NCBI GenBank assembly: GCA_029856155.1
Contig: JAHQWL010000092.1
Span: 1 to 64,000 of the forward strand
Direction: 5' to 3'
DNA: 64,000 bases
Source of the DNA: Promethearchaeia archaeon
GTDB taxonomy: Archaea; Asgardarchaeota; Lokiarchaeia; Sigyniarchaeales; SOKP01
Shown: piece by piece, positions 8,366 to 18,383 of the stretch
Layout: the number at the start of each line of letters is the position of its first letter
Position numbering within the stretch: the stretch's first letter is position 1
Program-made: the position numbers and the translations under genes
Notes under the pieces: generated by a model
The model's database searches: none
Seen by the model: only the letters and a program-made list of their open reading frames with translations
What the model was told of the DNA's origin: nothing

Positions 8366-10351
8366 TTATTCTAAAACTTTTTGTATCTCACCATTTTCTT
8401 CTAATAGTTTCGCAAAATCTAGAACTTTACTTGGATAAAAAATGTGCTGGAACTCTAATGTTAACATTGCACTGATTTCTTTAAGATTTAAAGACAAACC
8501 AACAAAGTTTAACATTTCTTGGGCATCACCACCCCATATATCTGGTGGTATAGGGACTTTGAACTCCTCATAAGCATTTGACATCAGAATTGGTAAATAA
8601 TATTTTAAATTTCTTCTCCCTAAAAAACTCAGTTTCCACTTTTGTTTATAATATTCAGGTTCTTCAATAAGGTTGACTTCAATAGATAAATGTTTGCATA
8701 AGTTAGACCATTGAGATGGTAAATTTTTCTTCAATTGATCTAATTCAGTATATCTTTCTAAAATTAGTTCTTTAGTTATTGCTGTTAATTCAAATTTATT
8801 AATTGAATCTAAAATTTTCTTTTCATATTTGAGAAAAGCATCTATTAAAGCTTTTCCTGTTAAAACTTTTTCTTCTTTTGTAATTTTAGAATTGATAGTT
8901 TCTTGATTCAGTGTACTAAATAGAGTAAGCAATGTTTTTTTGGTTTTACCCAATCGCTTGTAGAAACCTTCTTCTATGAGTGGCCAAATATTAATTAAGG
9001 ACTTATTATCTTGTATAGCAAAGATATAACTAGTACAGAGTGATATAGTAATAATTCGTTTTAATTCGGTAGAATCACATTTTTCTATAGTATCAAGCGA
9101 ACTATGCCAAAAAGGATCATTATGCCCAATCATTACCCCAGGTATATTTATAGGATTTCCAACAAATAAAGTATGGTCACTTCCGCCTGAATAGGGAGTA
9201 ATTCGATATCGCATACGATTGGTAGTACCATTTATTGCTACCCCTTTAGGATGATCTGCGATTACTCTCGCAAAATATTGAATAATATCATTTAAAATTG
9301 ATGGTCGTGAATATGGTGCTAAACAGATCTCACATGGTTCCCCAACTTTTAGAGGGTGTTCCCCAATCATGTCTAAATTTATATTAAAAAGTGCATTTTT
9401 AACGATTTCTTCGTGCTCTTTAATCCATGGGAATGTACCATGAAATTCAGCAACCCATAGAAGACGAATTGTTCTTTTAGGGGGTTCTAATCTTTTCTGC
9501 TTAATAAGTACTGCTAAAGCACGTGCTAATTCTATTAACCCACCTGATCCACTGGCATTGTCATTTACTCCAGCAGCAGGGTGACAGATATGTGCTGTTA
9601 AAATTATTTCTTCTTGAAATTTCTCTTTTCCTTGAATAACCGCGGAGATTACTTCTAATTCTCCATCATATACTTTAGCATCAATCTTTGCATGTAGTTT
9701 GACAGAACCATTTCTTAATAGCTCCTTTAAATATAGTGCTTGCTCAAAACTAATACTAAAACCAAAGGTAGTTTTTTCTAACTCTTCAGCTATGGCAGGA
9801 AATCTATTATAAATAGTCATACCCTTATAACCCGCTGCTCTATCGGCACTTGGATATACTATAACACCCAATGCCCCTTTTTCTGCATATAATGTAGGAA
9901 CTATAATTCTTGGAGCTTCCATTAAAACTATTTTCCCTTTTACGTCTCTTCCTTCGAATTCTTCTTCTGTAACACCCTTTCCAACATCAATCAATTCAGC
10001 ATCAACGTTACAAGCTTTTGATCTCCCAATAATACACATTGGAATATCTTGAAATCGACACAAGATCTCTTTTTTTGGTTCAATCAAACGTAATTCCCCC
10101 GATTTAATCTCCCAGCTTTGAGTCACAATCCATTCCCATGTTTTAGTTTTTCCATCTGCGGGATATTTATGGAGTTTAATCTCATCTAACCCAAACGATC
10201 CTAATTCTCTCATTACTTTTTCTACAATTTCATGATAATCTTGAGACCCTACTACTCGGTTATATTGTGAGATCTTCGATACCCAATCAAAGGCATATTT
10301 CCCGCTAACCTCGTTCAACACTTCATCGATAAATTTAGAGATATCTTTCAT
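8366..10351 (-). CDS. M28-family (DUF4910-like) zinc aminopeptidase
   Basis: A 661-residue two-zinc peptidase. A PA-like insert (about residues 100-220, with GKIVLMEAP and GALGVIVYPSADRAAGYKG) precedes the M28 catalytic core. Expected zinc ligands are seen at TAHICHPAAGVNDNASG (His near 254 and Asp near 264), the Glu region of VAEFHGTFPW, the Asp of INLDMIGEH, and a late His in MIGHNDPFWHSSLDT. The C-terminal 220 residues are helical and specific to this subfamily. No signal peptide is visible, so it is probably cytoplasmic. It fits peptide catabolism together with the M29 aminopeptidase at 18.4 kb. Confidence 0.83.
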   Translation of the reverse strand: MKDISKFIDEVLNEVSGKYAFDWVSKISQYNRVVGSQDYHEIVEKVMRELGSFGLDEIKLHKYPADGKTKTWEWIVTQSWEIKSGELRLIEPKKEILCRFQDIPMCIIGRSKACNVDAELIDVGKGVTEEEFEGRDVKGKIVLMEAPRIIVPTLYAEKGALGVIVYPSADRAAGYKGMTIYNRFPAIAEELEKTTFGFSISFEQALYLKELLRNGSVKLHAKIDAKVYDGELEVISAVIQGKEKFQEEIILTAHICHPAAGVNDNASGSGGLIELARALAVLIKQKRLEPPKRTIRLLWVAEFHGTFPWIKEHEEIVKNALFNINLDMIGEHPLKVGEPCEICLAPYSRPSILNDIIQYFARVIADHPKGVAINGTTNRMRYRITPYSGGSDHTLFVGNPINIPGVMIGHNDPFWHSSLDTIEKCDSTELKRIITISLCTSYIFAIQDNKSLINIWPLIEEGFYKRLGKTKKTLLTLFSTLNQETINSKITKEEKVLTGKALIDAFLKYEKKILDSINKFELTAITKELILERYTELDQLKKNLPSQWSNLCKHLSIEVNLIEEPEYYKQKWKLSFLGRRNLKYYLPILMSNAYEEFKVPIPPDIWGGDAQEMLNFVGLSLNLKEISAMLTLEFQHIFYPSKVLDFAKLLEENGEIQKVLE

Positions 10352-10460
10352 ACATAATCAATCTTGCGAAGTAATATAGTAACTAATTACTTTGATATTA
10401 CGACCTACTAAAATATAAAATTTGCTATTCTAGCAAAATAATTCAAGAACTTAATCTGAA

Positions 10461-10479
10461 AATACCTTCCGAAGGTATT
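10461..10479. repeat. 19-bp inverted repeat in an intergenic region
   Basis: AATACCTTC-C-GAAGGTATT has perfect 9-bp arms. It lies 110 bp upstream of the M28 peptidase start and about 60 bp beyond the 3' end of the alpha/beta hydrolase gene, both on the minus strand. It could be a terminator hairpin for the hydrolase or an operator for the peptidase. Confidence 0.45.
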
Positions 10480-10541
10480 GGGAAAAAATAATATTTATTT
10501 ATAAAAATGAAATTTTTTTTTCTTTATGTCTATTGAAGTTC

Positions 10542-11426
10542 CTAATTACGCCTCTTGTTGCTATTCTCTACTAATGCTTTTACGATACGTGGTATCACTT
10601 CACGAGGAAAACTATGTCCCATTCCATCTACAAGCAATAATTCAGCTCCAGGTATGGTTGAAGCAATCTCTTTACCAGCTTCAACAGAGTTAAATGGATC
10701 TTCTTTTCCATGAATGACTAAAGTTGGTGCTTTTATTGAAGAGATTAATGGCTGAATATTGCCAGGTACAGCCATTGCTGCCATTTGGCGAGCTATGCCT
10801 TCAGGATAATAACTTCTATCGTATTCCTTTGTTCGGTATTCCCTTCCTTGGACTTCATCATACTCGAATTTACCATAAATTAGACTATCGCGCTTGACCA
10901 TTTCTTCAATATATGCTTCGCGTTCGGCAGGAACAGGTGCAAAGAATTGAGCCATGACTTCTGGTTTCGCTTGTGGTAAAGCAGGATTCCCCGTCGTACT
11001 TATGATTACAGTTAAAGATAGCACTCGAGATGGATGTCTATATCCTATAATTTGTGCGATCAATCCCCCCATAGAAGCACCGCAAATGTGTGCTTTCTCT
11101 ATATTCAAAGCGTCTAAAACACCAATAGCATCATCCGCCATGGCCTCTAAAGTATATGGAAGCCTGGGTATTTCTCCACGTGTATAGGCAGCAGCAATCT
11201 CCATCATGTCTGGTATACCCGCTTCTTCAAATTTTGTTGACAAACCTACATCTCGATTGTCGAATCTGATGACAAAGAAGCCATTTTCGGCAAATTTATC
11301 ACAAAACTCATCCGACCAAGCAAGAAGTTGGCTTCCCAAGCCCGCTATTAATAACAACGGTTTTGAATTAGGATCCCCAATTGTCTCATATTCAATTTTG
11401 ATATTATTTACATACGCTTTTGGCAT
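10542..11426 (-). CDS. Alpha/beta hydrolase
   Basis: A 294-residue alpha/beta-hydrolase-fold enzyme. The nucleophile elbow is GASMG with S118, the acid is likely D243 (IHGKEDPFN), and the base is H271 (DGMGHSFP). The oxyanion region is GLGSQLLAWSDEF near residue 30. It resembles soluble esterases or epoxide-hydrolase-like enzymes; the substrate is unknown. Base composition is somewhat G+C-richer than its neighbours, which may indicate acquisition from bacteria. It stands 44 nt upstream of no partner on its strand and is likely a single-gene unit. Confidence 0.87.
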   Translation of the reverse strand: MPKAYVNNIKIEYETIGDPNSKPLLLIAGLGSQLLAWSDEFCDKFAENGFFVIRFDNRDVGLSTKFEEAGIPDMMEIAAAYTRGEIPRLPYTLEAMADDAIGVLDALNIEKAHICGASMGGLIAQIIGYRHPSRVLSLTVIISTTGNPALPQAKPEVMAQFFAPVPAEREAYIEEMVKRDSLIYGKFEYDEVQGREYRTKEYDRSYYPEGIARQMAAMAVPGNIQPLISSIKAPTLVIHGKEDPFNSVEAGKEIASTIPGAELLLVDGMGHSFPREVIPRIVKALVENSNKRRN

Positions 11427-11470
11427 GATATTTAACAGTATTAAATTATCTATTAATAATTAATTTTTAT

Positions 11471-12526
11471 TTACACTAAAATATCTGAGGTTATTTCTTG
11501 TAATGATTTACAGTTTGTCATTCTCATCGCTTTAGCTAAAGTTTTTTGCATATATTCCATATGAATTTGTACACCTTTAATTCCTGCCCCAACAGATGCT
11601 CGAATAATGTCTCGCCCAATTAGAACAGATTCAGCTCCCAGCGCTAGCATTTTCAACACATCGTATCCCGTACGGATACCTCCATCGACGATAATTTTAA
11701 TCTTTCCTTTAAGTTCTTCAACTATACTGGGTAAAATTTCAGCAGTTCCAGGAGTATGATCTAAAACTCTTCCTCCATGATTTGATATTACAATAGCAGC
11801 AGCTCCTGCGTCTTTAGCAGCAAAAGCATCTTCAACACTCATTATTCCTTTAATAACTACTGGAAGATTTGTAGAAGAAACTAATTCTTTAAGATCTTCA
11901 ATTGATTTCTTATAAACTGGTTTATTATGTGTTGCCATTGCATATGAACCACATCCATCTACATCTATACCAACAGCAACACATCTAACCTCTTCAGCTT
12001 TATTAAAAAATTTCATTATTGTACTCTGGTCTCTTGGTTTCACAATTTTAACACCCCATCCTCCCGCTTCAGCAATAGCATTAAGTCCATAAGAATTTTC
12101 AAGTGAATATGTATAAGTATCTCCTCTCCATCCTATTGTTCCAGCATTTCTACAGCCAAGAACTACAGAACGACAAAAATCTTCTTCTGATATGACATTT
12201 TCTCCACCAAAACTATTAACACCTGCGACACTTGCAGCCATTATTGGCATGGGCAATTCTTTTCCAAAAAAATTATATCTAGTGTCAGGTGAAAAATCTT
12301 CATTGATTAATTTCATTTTCAAATTGTATTTTCTTAAAGCCAAGAAATTATTATTAAAACTGGTACCACTTCCAATTCCACCGATACCAAGAGCCCTACC
12401 ATAACTTTGGCCTTGACAAAGTCTATTTGGATCCCCATCACATTCTTTATAGACCCCACATATTCCTTTTAATTTTTCTCTAGCAATATTGCGAACATCT
12501 TCTACAGTTTTAATATCCTTATTCAT
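11471..12526 (-). CDS. FMN-dependent alpha-hydroxy-acid oxidizing protein
   Basis: A 351-residue TIM-barrel flavoprotein of the lactate/glycolate dehydrogenase superfamily. Key elements are K226 (LPVVIKGIMS), the catalytic base H250 followed by GGR (SNHGGR), DGGIRTG (281-287) for phosphate binding and IGRD (303-306). The N terminus carries C23, C29 and C37, as in clostridial members whose N-terminal Cys pattern may bind a metal. It would oxidise a 2-hydroxy acid. It ends 15 nt downstream of the fumarase gene's 5'-to-3' neighbour position on the same strand, so the pair may form an operon (fumarase distal). Confidence 0.83.
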   Translation of the reverse strand: MNKDIKTVEDVRNIAREKLKGICGVYKECDGDPNRLCQGQSYGRALGIGGIGSGTSFNNNFLALRKYNLKMKLINEDFSPDTRYNFFGKELPMPIMAASVAGVNSFGGENVISEEDFCRSVVLGCRNAGTIGWRGDTYTYSLENSYGLNAIAEAGGWGVKIVKPRDQSTIMKFFNKAEEVRCVAVGIDVDGCGSYAMATHNKPVYKKSIEDLKELVSSTNLPVVIKGIMSVEDAFAAKDAGAAAIVISNHGGRVLDHTPGTAEILPSIVEELKGKIKIIVDGGIRTGYDVLKMLALGAESVLIGRDIIRASVGAGIKGVQIHMEYMQKTLAKAMRMTNCKSLQEITSDILV

Positions 12527-12541
12527 ATTTTCACCTAGCGA

Positions 12542-13921
12542 TTAAACCATTTTTTTAGGATCTAATAGTTCATCGAGGTTATCTATTTTTAATCCCATCT
12601 CTTTTATAATAGTTTTAAGATTCTTTCCTTCGTTAAATGCTCGTTGTGCTATTTCAGAACATTTATCATAACCAATAATAGGAGTTAGATTTGTAACAAG
12701 CATAAGCATCTGTTCTAATTGTTTATTAATTTGTTGAGTATTAGCTTCCAAATTTAATAAACAGTTATCGATAAATGAATTAATACCTCCAATTAGTATA
12801 TCAATAGATTCAAGTAAGTTTATAATCATAACGGGTTTACACACATTCAAATCTAATATACTGCCATATGCCTCTCCAAATGAAACTACAGAATCATTTC
12901 CTATCACCTGTAAACATACCTGAATTAATGCTTCGGATTGAGTGGGATTTAATTTACCCGGCATTATTGATGATCCAGGTTCATTTTGAGGTAATTTTAA
13001 TTCAGATAATCCCGCGCGAGGCCCACTCCCCATCCAGCGAATGTCATTAGCCATCTTTAATAACGATAAAACTAATAAACGCAAATTACTACTAACTCTC
13101 ACAATTGTATTATGTGAAGCAATTCCTTCTGCTTTTACTGGATTAACTTTAAAAGGCAGATCAGTAATTTTTGAGAGATGAGAAACAGTAAGTTTAGCAA
13201 AATCCTTGTGTGCATTCAATCCTGTTCCTAATGCTGTACCACCTATTGGAATATAATACAATTCATTGCATGTTTTTTCTAATCTTTGTATATTAGTTTC
13301 GATTTGTTTCTTATAAACTTCAAATTCTAAAGATAAAGGGATTGGAACGGCATCTTGCAAATGTGTTCTTCCTACTTTAACAATATCTTTAAATTCTTCA
13401 ATTTTTTTATGTAGATGTTCTTTTAATTTATCTAATATAGGAAACAGTTTTTTTATCATAAGTAAAGAAGATAAATGCATCGTACTAGGGATCACATCAT
13501 TAGAAGATTGACTTTTATTTACGTGATCATTCGGGTGTACTGGATATTTTTTACCTATTGGATATCCTAAAATTTCATTTGCTCGATTTGCTAAAACTTC
13601 ATTCATATTCATATTAGTTTGAGTTCCTGACCCAGTTTGAAAAATATCAATAGGAAACTGATCAAGATGTTTATTCTCTTCTATAATTTCATTAATAGCT
13701 TTAAGAATAGCGTTTGCATTTTCTTTATCAATCAATTCCAATTCTAAATTTGCTAATAGACAAGCTTTTTTTAGTTGGGCTAATGATGTAATAAATATCT
13801 TAGGAAAAGTCTTACCACTTATTTGAAAATTTTTGATTGCTCTCTGAGTATTTATTCCCCAATATACATTATTAGGGACTTCCATTTCTCCTAAGACATC
13901 CTTTTCGATACGAAAACTCAA
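12542..13921 (-). CDS. fumC: Class II fumarate hydratase
   Basis: A 459-residue member of the fumarase/aspartase superfamily. It has the GSGTQTNMNMNEV substrate loop, HPNDHVNKSQSSND, and the signature GSSIMPGKLNP (about residues 315-325) with the catalytic Ser loop. Length and motifs fit class II fumarase (oxygen-stable, no Fe-S cluster) better than aspartase or argininosuccinate lyase. It hydrates fumarate to malate. On the minus strand it lies immediately upstream (15 nt) of the hydroxy-acid oxidising flavoprotein, suggesting co-transcription and a link to C4 acid or lactate-type oxidation. Confidence 0.9.
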   Translation of the reverse strand: MSFRIEKDVLGEMEVPNNVYWGINTQRAIKNFQISGKTFPKIFITSLAQLKKACLLANLELELIDKENANAILKAINEIIEENKHLDQFPIDIFQTGSGTQTNMNMNEVLANRANEILGYPIGKKYPVHPNDHVNKSQSSNDVIPSTMHLSSLLMIKKLFPILDKLKEHLHKKIEEFKDIVKVGRTHLQDAVPIPLSLEFEVYKKQIETNIQRLEKTCNELYYIPIGGTALGTGLNAHKDFAKLTVSHLSKITDLPFKVNPVKAEGIASHNTIVRVSSNLRLLVLSLLKMANDIRWMGSGPRAGLSELKLPQNEPGSSIMPGKLNPTQSEALIQVCLQVIGNDSVVSFGEAYGSILDLNVCKPVMIINLLESIDILIGGINSFIDNCLLNLEANTQQINKQLEQMLMLVTNLTPIIGYDKCSEIAQRAFNEGKNLKTIIKEMGLKIDNLDELLDPKKMV

Positions 13922-14123
13922 AATCTCTCACGTTATAAATTAATCTTTAATATCTTAATTAGAAAGAATATATAAAAAAAGTTTATACTAATTTAAAATA
14001 AATAGCACAAAAATCAATATAATACAAATAAAAACTAAAAATTTAATATTCAACCATTATTTCTACATTTATCCAGTTAGCAATAGTTAACAATCTTGAA
14101 CTTAAATATTCTGTGTGTTCCAT

Positions 14124-14882
14124 ATGGCTTATTCTGATAATGATTGGAAAGATATCATACCTTATATTCCTCCTGGATACGATAAAAAACAGTATAATGT
14201 TGTATTTGATCAACATTCACATACAATATTTAGTGATGGGGCACTTACAATTAAACAAAATGTTGAGTGGCATATAGCAATGGGTTATAATGCGTTAGCA
14301 ATAACAGATCATAATAATATGCGTCATTTAGAAAAGATTGATAAGGTAAGAGAGGAATATGCTAAGAAAGATATCATAATTTTAAGTGGAATTGAATGGA
14401 CTACTCGCAGAATTCATTTAAATTTTCTAGGTGTGTCAAATTGGGACACTAACATATCTAGAACTAAGGATGATAGAATTATTGAAGCGATTGAAACCGC
14501 TCATGATCAAGGAGGTATTGTTGTTTGTAATCATATTCCTTGGAGCCTTTATGAATTCAATATGAAAACCCATCCCTCTCGCGAGACTTTATTAGATTGG
14601 GGCATAGATTATATTGAAATTATTAATGATGATTGTCAACCTGAAAATGTTTATGATCAAGAGTCCTATGATTTTTGTTTACAACATACTGGTAAAATAG
14701 GCATGATTACTGGTACAGATATGCATAGTCCAGATGGTTTAGCAAGTGGAGGAGTACACGGATGGACTTATATGAATGTCAAAGAATTTACAGTAGAAGC
14801 ATTAATGGAGGAATTAAAAAAGAAAAATACCAAAATTATCTATTCTAATACCCCTTATTTAGATCTAGGGATTCATAAATAG
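14124..14882 (+). CDS. PHP-domain phosphoesterase-like protein
   Basis: A PHP-fold protein of 252 residues. Metal-binding motifs are the HxH pair (H31, H33 in DQHSHTIFSDG), ITDHNN (D62, H63), a central CNHIPW His, and TGTDMHSPDG near the C terminus. PHP proteins are metal-dependent phosphoesterases acting on nucleotides or small phosphates. I chose ATG 14124; a GTG at 14115 would add three residues. The neighbour is convergent, so context gives no substrate. Confidence 0.82.
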   Translation: MAYSDNDWKDIIPYIPPGYDKKQYNVVFDQHSHTIFSDGALTIKQNVEWHIAMGYNALAITDHNNMRHLEKIDKVREEYAKKDIIILSGIEWTTRRIHLNFLGVSNWDTNISRTKDDRIIEAIETAHDQGGIVVCNHIPWSLYEFNMKTHPSRETLLDWGIDYIEIINDDCQPENVYDQESYDFCLQHTGKIGMITGTDMHSPDGLASGGVHGWTYMNVKEFTVEALMEELKKKNTKIIYSNTPYLDLGIHK

Positions 14883-14913
14883 AAAATTTTGAAAAATATT
14901 ATGAATAATAACC

Positions 14914-15957
14914 CTAATAATATCCCATTTTTTCTGTTATTGATTTAGCTATGCTTAAGTTTCGGATTGCTAATTCTAGTGGATCCCAGGGAGTTTCACA
15001 TCCCATCGAATACATATATAATCCCCCAGGCTTCCCAGCCTCAATTGTTTTTGTTATTTCTTTGATTACTCTTGAAACTGAATATTTCAGACTTCCTAAG
15101 ATTTGAGTATTTGTATTTCCTCGTATACAGTTATTTTTACCAATTTTTTCTTTAGCTAATTTCAGATCTACTTGATAATCCAAATCTAGAATGGCAGCTT
15201 TTGTACTTGAAACTAATTTTAACATATCTCTTCCTTCTTTATCGACTACGGAATTATCACCACATATGTGATATAATACTGGGACATCCTTTTGAATATA
15301 ATCAAAAAGCTTTTTAGTGGCACCTATGCAACACTTTTCATATCTCATAGGTCCAATTTGTGAAATAGCTGAATCACCTGCACCTATTATATCTGCACCT
15401 GCTTCAATCTGTAATTTAGCGAATTCTTTTTGAATTGGAAGTATTCTAGTTATTAACTTCTTTATTATATCAACCCAATCAAGATTTTTACATTGTAAAA
15501 GAACATTTATTAGACCGAATAAACAACAAATCTCAGCGAATGGAGCTTCAATCCAACCTATAATACATTGATTTCCACCAATTTTATCTGAAAATTTTTT
15601 AACCGCATTAACTCTATTCATAATTCTTGGATTTTTGAGTATAGAAGGTGTTTCTATTGATTCAAAATCCTCAATTGAAAGATATGTTTTCGCAACGGGG
15701 GTATGGCTCTCCCAATCAATCTCAACACCCCACGCGTTCGCTTCTCTATATGCATCAGTAGACACATTCACATGATCAATACCAAAAAATTCAGCACATT
15801 TGATTTGTGAATCAACTAAAACATCTGGCTTTTGACAATAATCATGAGTATAATCTACATTCGCTAATGATGCCGCCATATGCATAATAAAAGGATTAAA
15901 AGGTATTTTCTCAGGTATTCCTTTAATTGCTGAAAGAGTTAATTCCTTTGAATTCAT
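14914..15957 (-). CDS. MtaA/CmuA-type (UroD-fold) corrinoid methyltransferase-like protein
   Basis: A 347-residue protein of the uroporphyrinogen-decarboxylase superfamily, in the group of methylcobamide:thiol or pterin methyltransferases. A zinc site is suggested by H230-x-C232 (VLYHICGD) and C320 (YSMGCETPWD), the H-x-C-x(n)-C pattern of MtaA-like enzymes; true UroD lacks this. It could move a methyl group between a corrinoid protein and an acceptor, linking it functionally to the 26-47 kb island, although it is not adjacent. The acceptor cannot be inferred. Confidence 0.75.
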   Translation of the reverse strand: MNSKELTLSAIKGIPEKIPFNPFIMHMAASLANVDYTHDYCQKPDVLVDSQIKCAEFFGIDHVNVSTDAYREANAWGVEIDWESHTPVAKTYLSIEDFESIETPSILKNPRIMNRVNAVKKFSDKIGGNQCIIGWIEAPFAEICCLFGLINVLLQCKNLDWVDIIKKLITRILPIQKEFAKLQIEAGADIIGAGDSAISQIGPMRYEKCCIGATKKLFDYIQKDVPVLYHICGDNSVVDKEGRDMLKLVSSTKAAILDLDYQVDLKLAKEKIGKNNCIRGNTNTQILGSLKYSVSRVIKEITKTIEAGKPGGLYMYSMGCETPWDPLELAIRNLSIAKSITEKMGYY

Positions 15958-16052
15958 TATAATTATATAATATTAAGTTGCATATTATGATTTAACTAAT
16001 ACTAAGCTGTATTGTTTAATTAAAATATGTGATCACAATCTATTTCTACTAG

Positions 16053-17477
16053 TTATAAACCCATTTCTTTTAGTTTTTGCATTATTTCTTGCTTTTTTTT
16101 ACCTTTCAAATCAAACCACTTATAAAAAATAATGGTTCCTACTAAACAAAATAGAAAGGGAAAAACACCTTGAATCAATCGCAGTCCCAATAATGCGTCG
16201 TAGGTATGTGTTGGATTATTTGGATTATAAAATGTAACTGCATGAATAATCGCTACTATGAAACTTTGAATTAATAAAGAAATGCGAATAAAGACGTTTC
16301 TAAAACCTACTAATGTAGCTTCATAATGTTTTTTAGTCTTTACGGTGACTTCATCATAACAATCAGCTAAAACGGGGGATAACATAATAGTAAACATAGC
16401 GGCAGACATACCAGTCAAAAAATTAACTATATAGAATCCTAAGATATTTGAAACAAAGGAATATAATAATAAACTAATTCCGAATGATAATAGACCAACT
16501 GTATATAAACGGGAATGTCCAATTTTTTTTGCAACGTAAATCCATATAGGCATTGTTATTATGGAAGCTGTTAACATAAAAACTGATCCAATTGTTCTAA
16601 TAAATTGTTCCTCTTGTAAAACATCATCTACAAAATTGATAGTATTCATACTCATTAATCCTAATGCTATCATAAAAATAATATAAGTAAAAATGGCTAG
16701 CATAAAGTTTTTTTGTTTAATTGCCATTTTCATTGTCCAAATGAACGATTTTTTCTCTTCAGTTTCATAACTAGTAATGAAACGTTCTTTTATCACATCT
16801 GTTTCTTTTGAACCAGGGATAAAAATCGCTAGAGATACTCCAAGCATTATAAAACTTAAAAAGGCAGCTATTGTAAAAGTGGAAGAATTCCCAGGAACAA
16901 TAATTTGTGACCATAAGGTGATTGTTATAAAATTTGCTATAAAAATAAAAATTTGAGTTATCATGCCTGCCTTCCTTCGGATATTATCTCCTCGGAAATG
17001 AGCTGGGAAAGCTCCAAAAGAATGCGTTTGAAAAAGTGAATTAGAAATGTCGTATAAAAAGACTATAATTAAATAATATAATAGAACTGGAAATACACTT
17101 TGTATCCCTATTATGTTTGGTGGTGTGAAGAGTAGGAAAAAGAAAACCATAGTTGGAATACCTCCAATAACAATCCAAGGGGTATGAAACCCTAATTTCT
17201 CTGTCCATTTATTTGGTTTATCAGTGAGATACCCTATAACAGGGCTACTTACTATACTGAAAATTGTAAAAATCACATTGGCTACTGCAAGATAAATTGG
17301 CCATAAAGTAGTAATATCTATTAAACCAAGTTCGCTCTCGTAATAATGCCAAACAAAGTTGTTAAAGGCAACAATTAGAAATCCATTAAAGAAATAACCC
17401 ATAGAAAACATTATCATTTTCAATGTATTTGGGTCTTCATTGTTTTTTGGATATGAAGGTTTTTTTAAATTATTCAA
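16053..17477 (-). CDS. GPH-type MFS transporter
   Basis: A 474-residue polytopic membrane protein with about 12 hydrophobic helices. It resembles the glycoside-pentoside-hexuronide:cation symporters: the helix-2 loop region SSPVIGYLTDKPN corresponds to the DPLxGxxxD signature, followed by a WIVIGGIPTMVFFFLLFTPP helix. It likely imports a sugar or related solute with a cation. A second, divergent copy is encoded at 20.9 kb. The substrate is unknown; the neighbouring enolase-superfamily enzyme would fit sugar-acid use. Confidence 0.8.
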   Translation of the reverse strand: MNNLKKPSYPKNNEDPNTLKMIMFSMGYFFNGFLIVAFNNFVWHYYESELGLIDITTLWPIYLAVANVIFTIFSIVSSPVIGYLTDKPNKWTEKLGFHTPWIVIGGIPTMVFFFLLFTPPNIIGIQSVFPVLLYYLIIVFLYDISNSLFQTHSFGAFPAHFRGDNIRRKAGMITQIFIFIANFITITLWSQIIVPGNSSTFTIAAFLSFIMLGVSLAIFIPGSKETDVIKERFITSYETEEKKSFIWTMKMAIKQKNFMLAIFTYIIFMIALGLMSMNTINFVDDVLQEEQFIRTIGSVFMLTASIITMPIWIYVAKKIGHSRLYTVGLLSFGISLLLYSFVSNILGFYIVNFLTGMSAAMFTIMLSPVLADCYDEVTVKTKKHYEATLVGFRNVFIRISLLIQSFIVAIIHAVTFYNPNNPTHTYDALLGLRLIQGVFPFLFCLVGTIIFYKWFDLKGKKKQEIMQKLKEMGL

Positions 17478-17686
17478 AATAACTCCAGTTTTGTGTTTTT
17501 TTGATATTAATTATTTCGTTTAAAGCTTTATTAACCTAATCTTATTAAAGGTGAGAAGTAAATATTCTAAACAAATTTTGCAAAATAATTTAGATTATTA
17601 GAAGAAATTATTAATTGTCAATAGACCTATGGAGGTTTCTCACATAATTAAAGAAATTTTATAAATTAAATTAAATTTCTTTAAAA

Positions 17687-18298
17687 ATGATTAAAAGGTT
17701 CTATCCATCCTCATTATACAATTTTCTTTGGTTTATACAAACTAATCCTGCGAAAAAAAAAATATTAGATTGTGGGGCTGGTGGAAGAGACCCTAAACTG
17801 GCCTTTTTTTATGAAAATGGTTTTGAAACATATGGAATTGATATTTCAGATGAAGAGATAAACGATGCACAAATTTTCTGTGAAAAGAATGGTATAAATT
17901 TAAGGATTGTTAAAGGAGACATGAGAAATATTCCTTTTGACTCCAATTTCTTCGGGTATGTTTTTTCCTATCTATCAATGGTTCATTTAAGTAAAAAAGA
18001 CACTGCAATTGCTATTAATGAAATGCATCGCGTTTTAATGATAGGAGGATTATGTTATTTGAATTTCCTCTCAAAAGATGATGCTAATTTCGATGAAAAA
18101 AAAGAATCAACTCACGGAGAAATTATAAGTATTCACGAAAACCAAGAATATATTCATAGTTATTATGATAATGACGAACCTGATGAATACTTCAAAAAGT
18201 TTGAGATACTTTATAAAGAAAAAAGACTCATTCTAAGTGGTAAATATTATAATACTGGTCGGACATGTATCCTCGATTATATTTTAAAAAAGCAATAA
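17687..18298 (+). CDS. Class I SAM-dependent methyltransferase
   Basis: A 203-residue Rossmann-fold methyltransferase with motif I ILDCGAGGRDPKLA, an acidic beta-2 end (YGIDISDEEI) and a motif IV-like NFFGYVFSYLSMVHL preceding a YxxEMHRVL-type helix. It resembles UbiE/Methyltransf_11 enzymes. The substrate is unknown, and no neighbour suggests one. Confidence 0.85.
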   Translation: MIKRFYPSSLYNFLWFIQTNPAKKKILDCGAGGRDPKLAFFYENGFETYGIDISDEEINDAQIFCEKNGINLRIVKGDMRNIPFDSNFFGYVFSYLSMVHLSKKDTAIAINEMHRVLMIGGLCYLNFLSKDDANFDEKKESTHGEIISIHENQEYIHSYYDNDEPDEYFKKFEILYKEKRLILSGKYYNTGRTCILDYILKKQ

Positions 18299-18383
18299 TA
18301 AATCATAAATAAAAAACATAGATTATTTTTTTCTATAATACAAAAAGTTTTACAGTTAAATGTAATTTTAACTCTAAATAATT

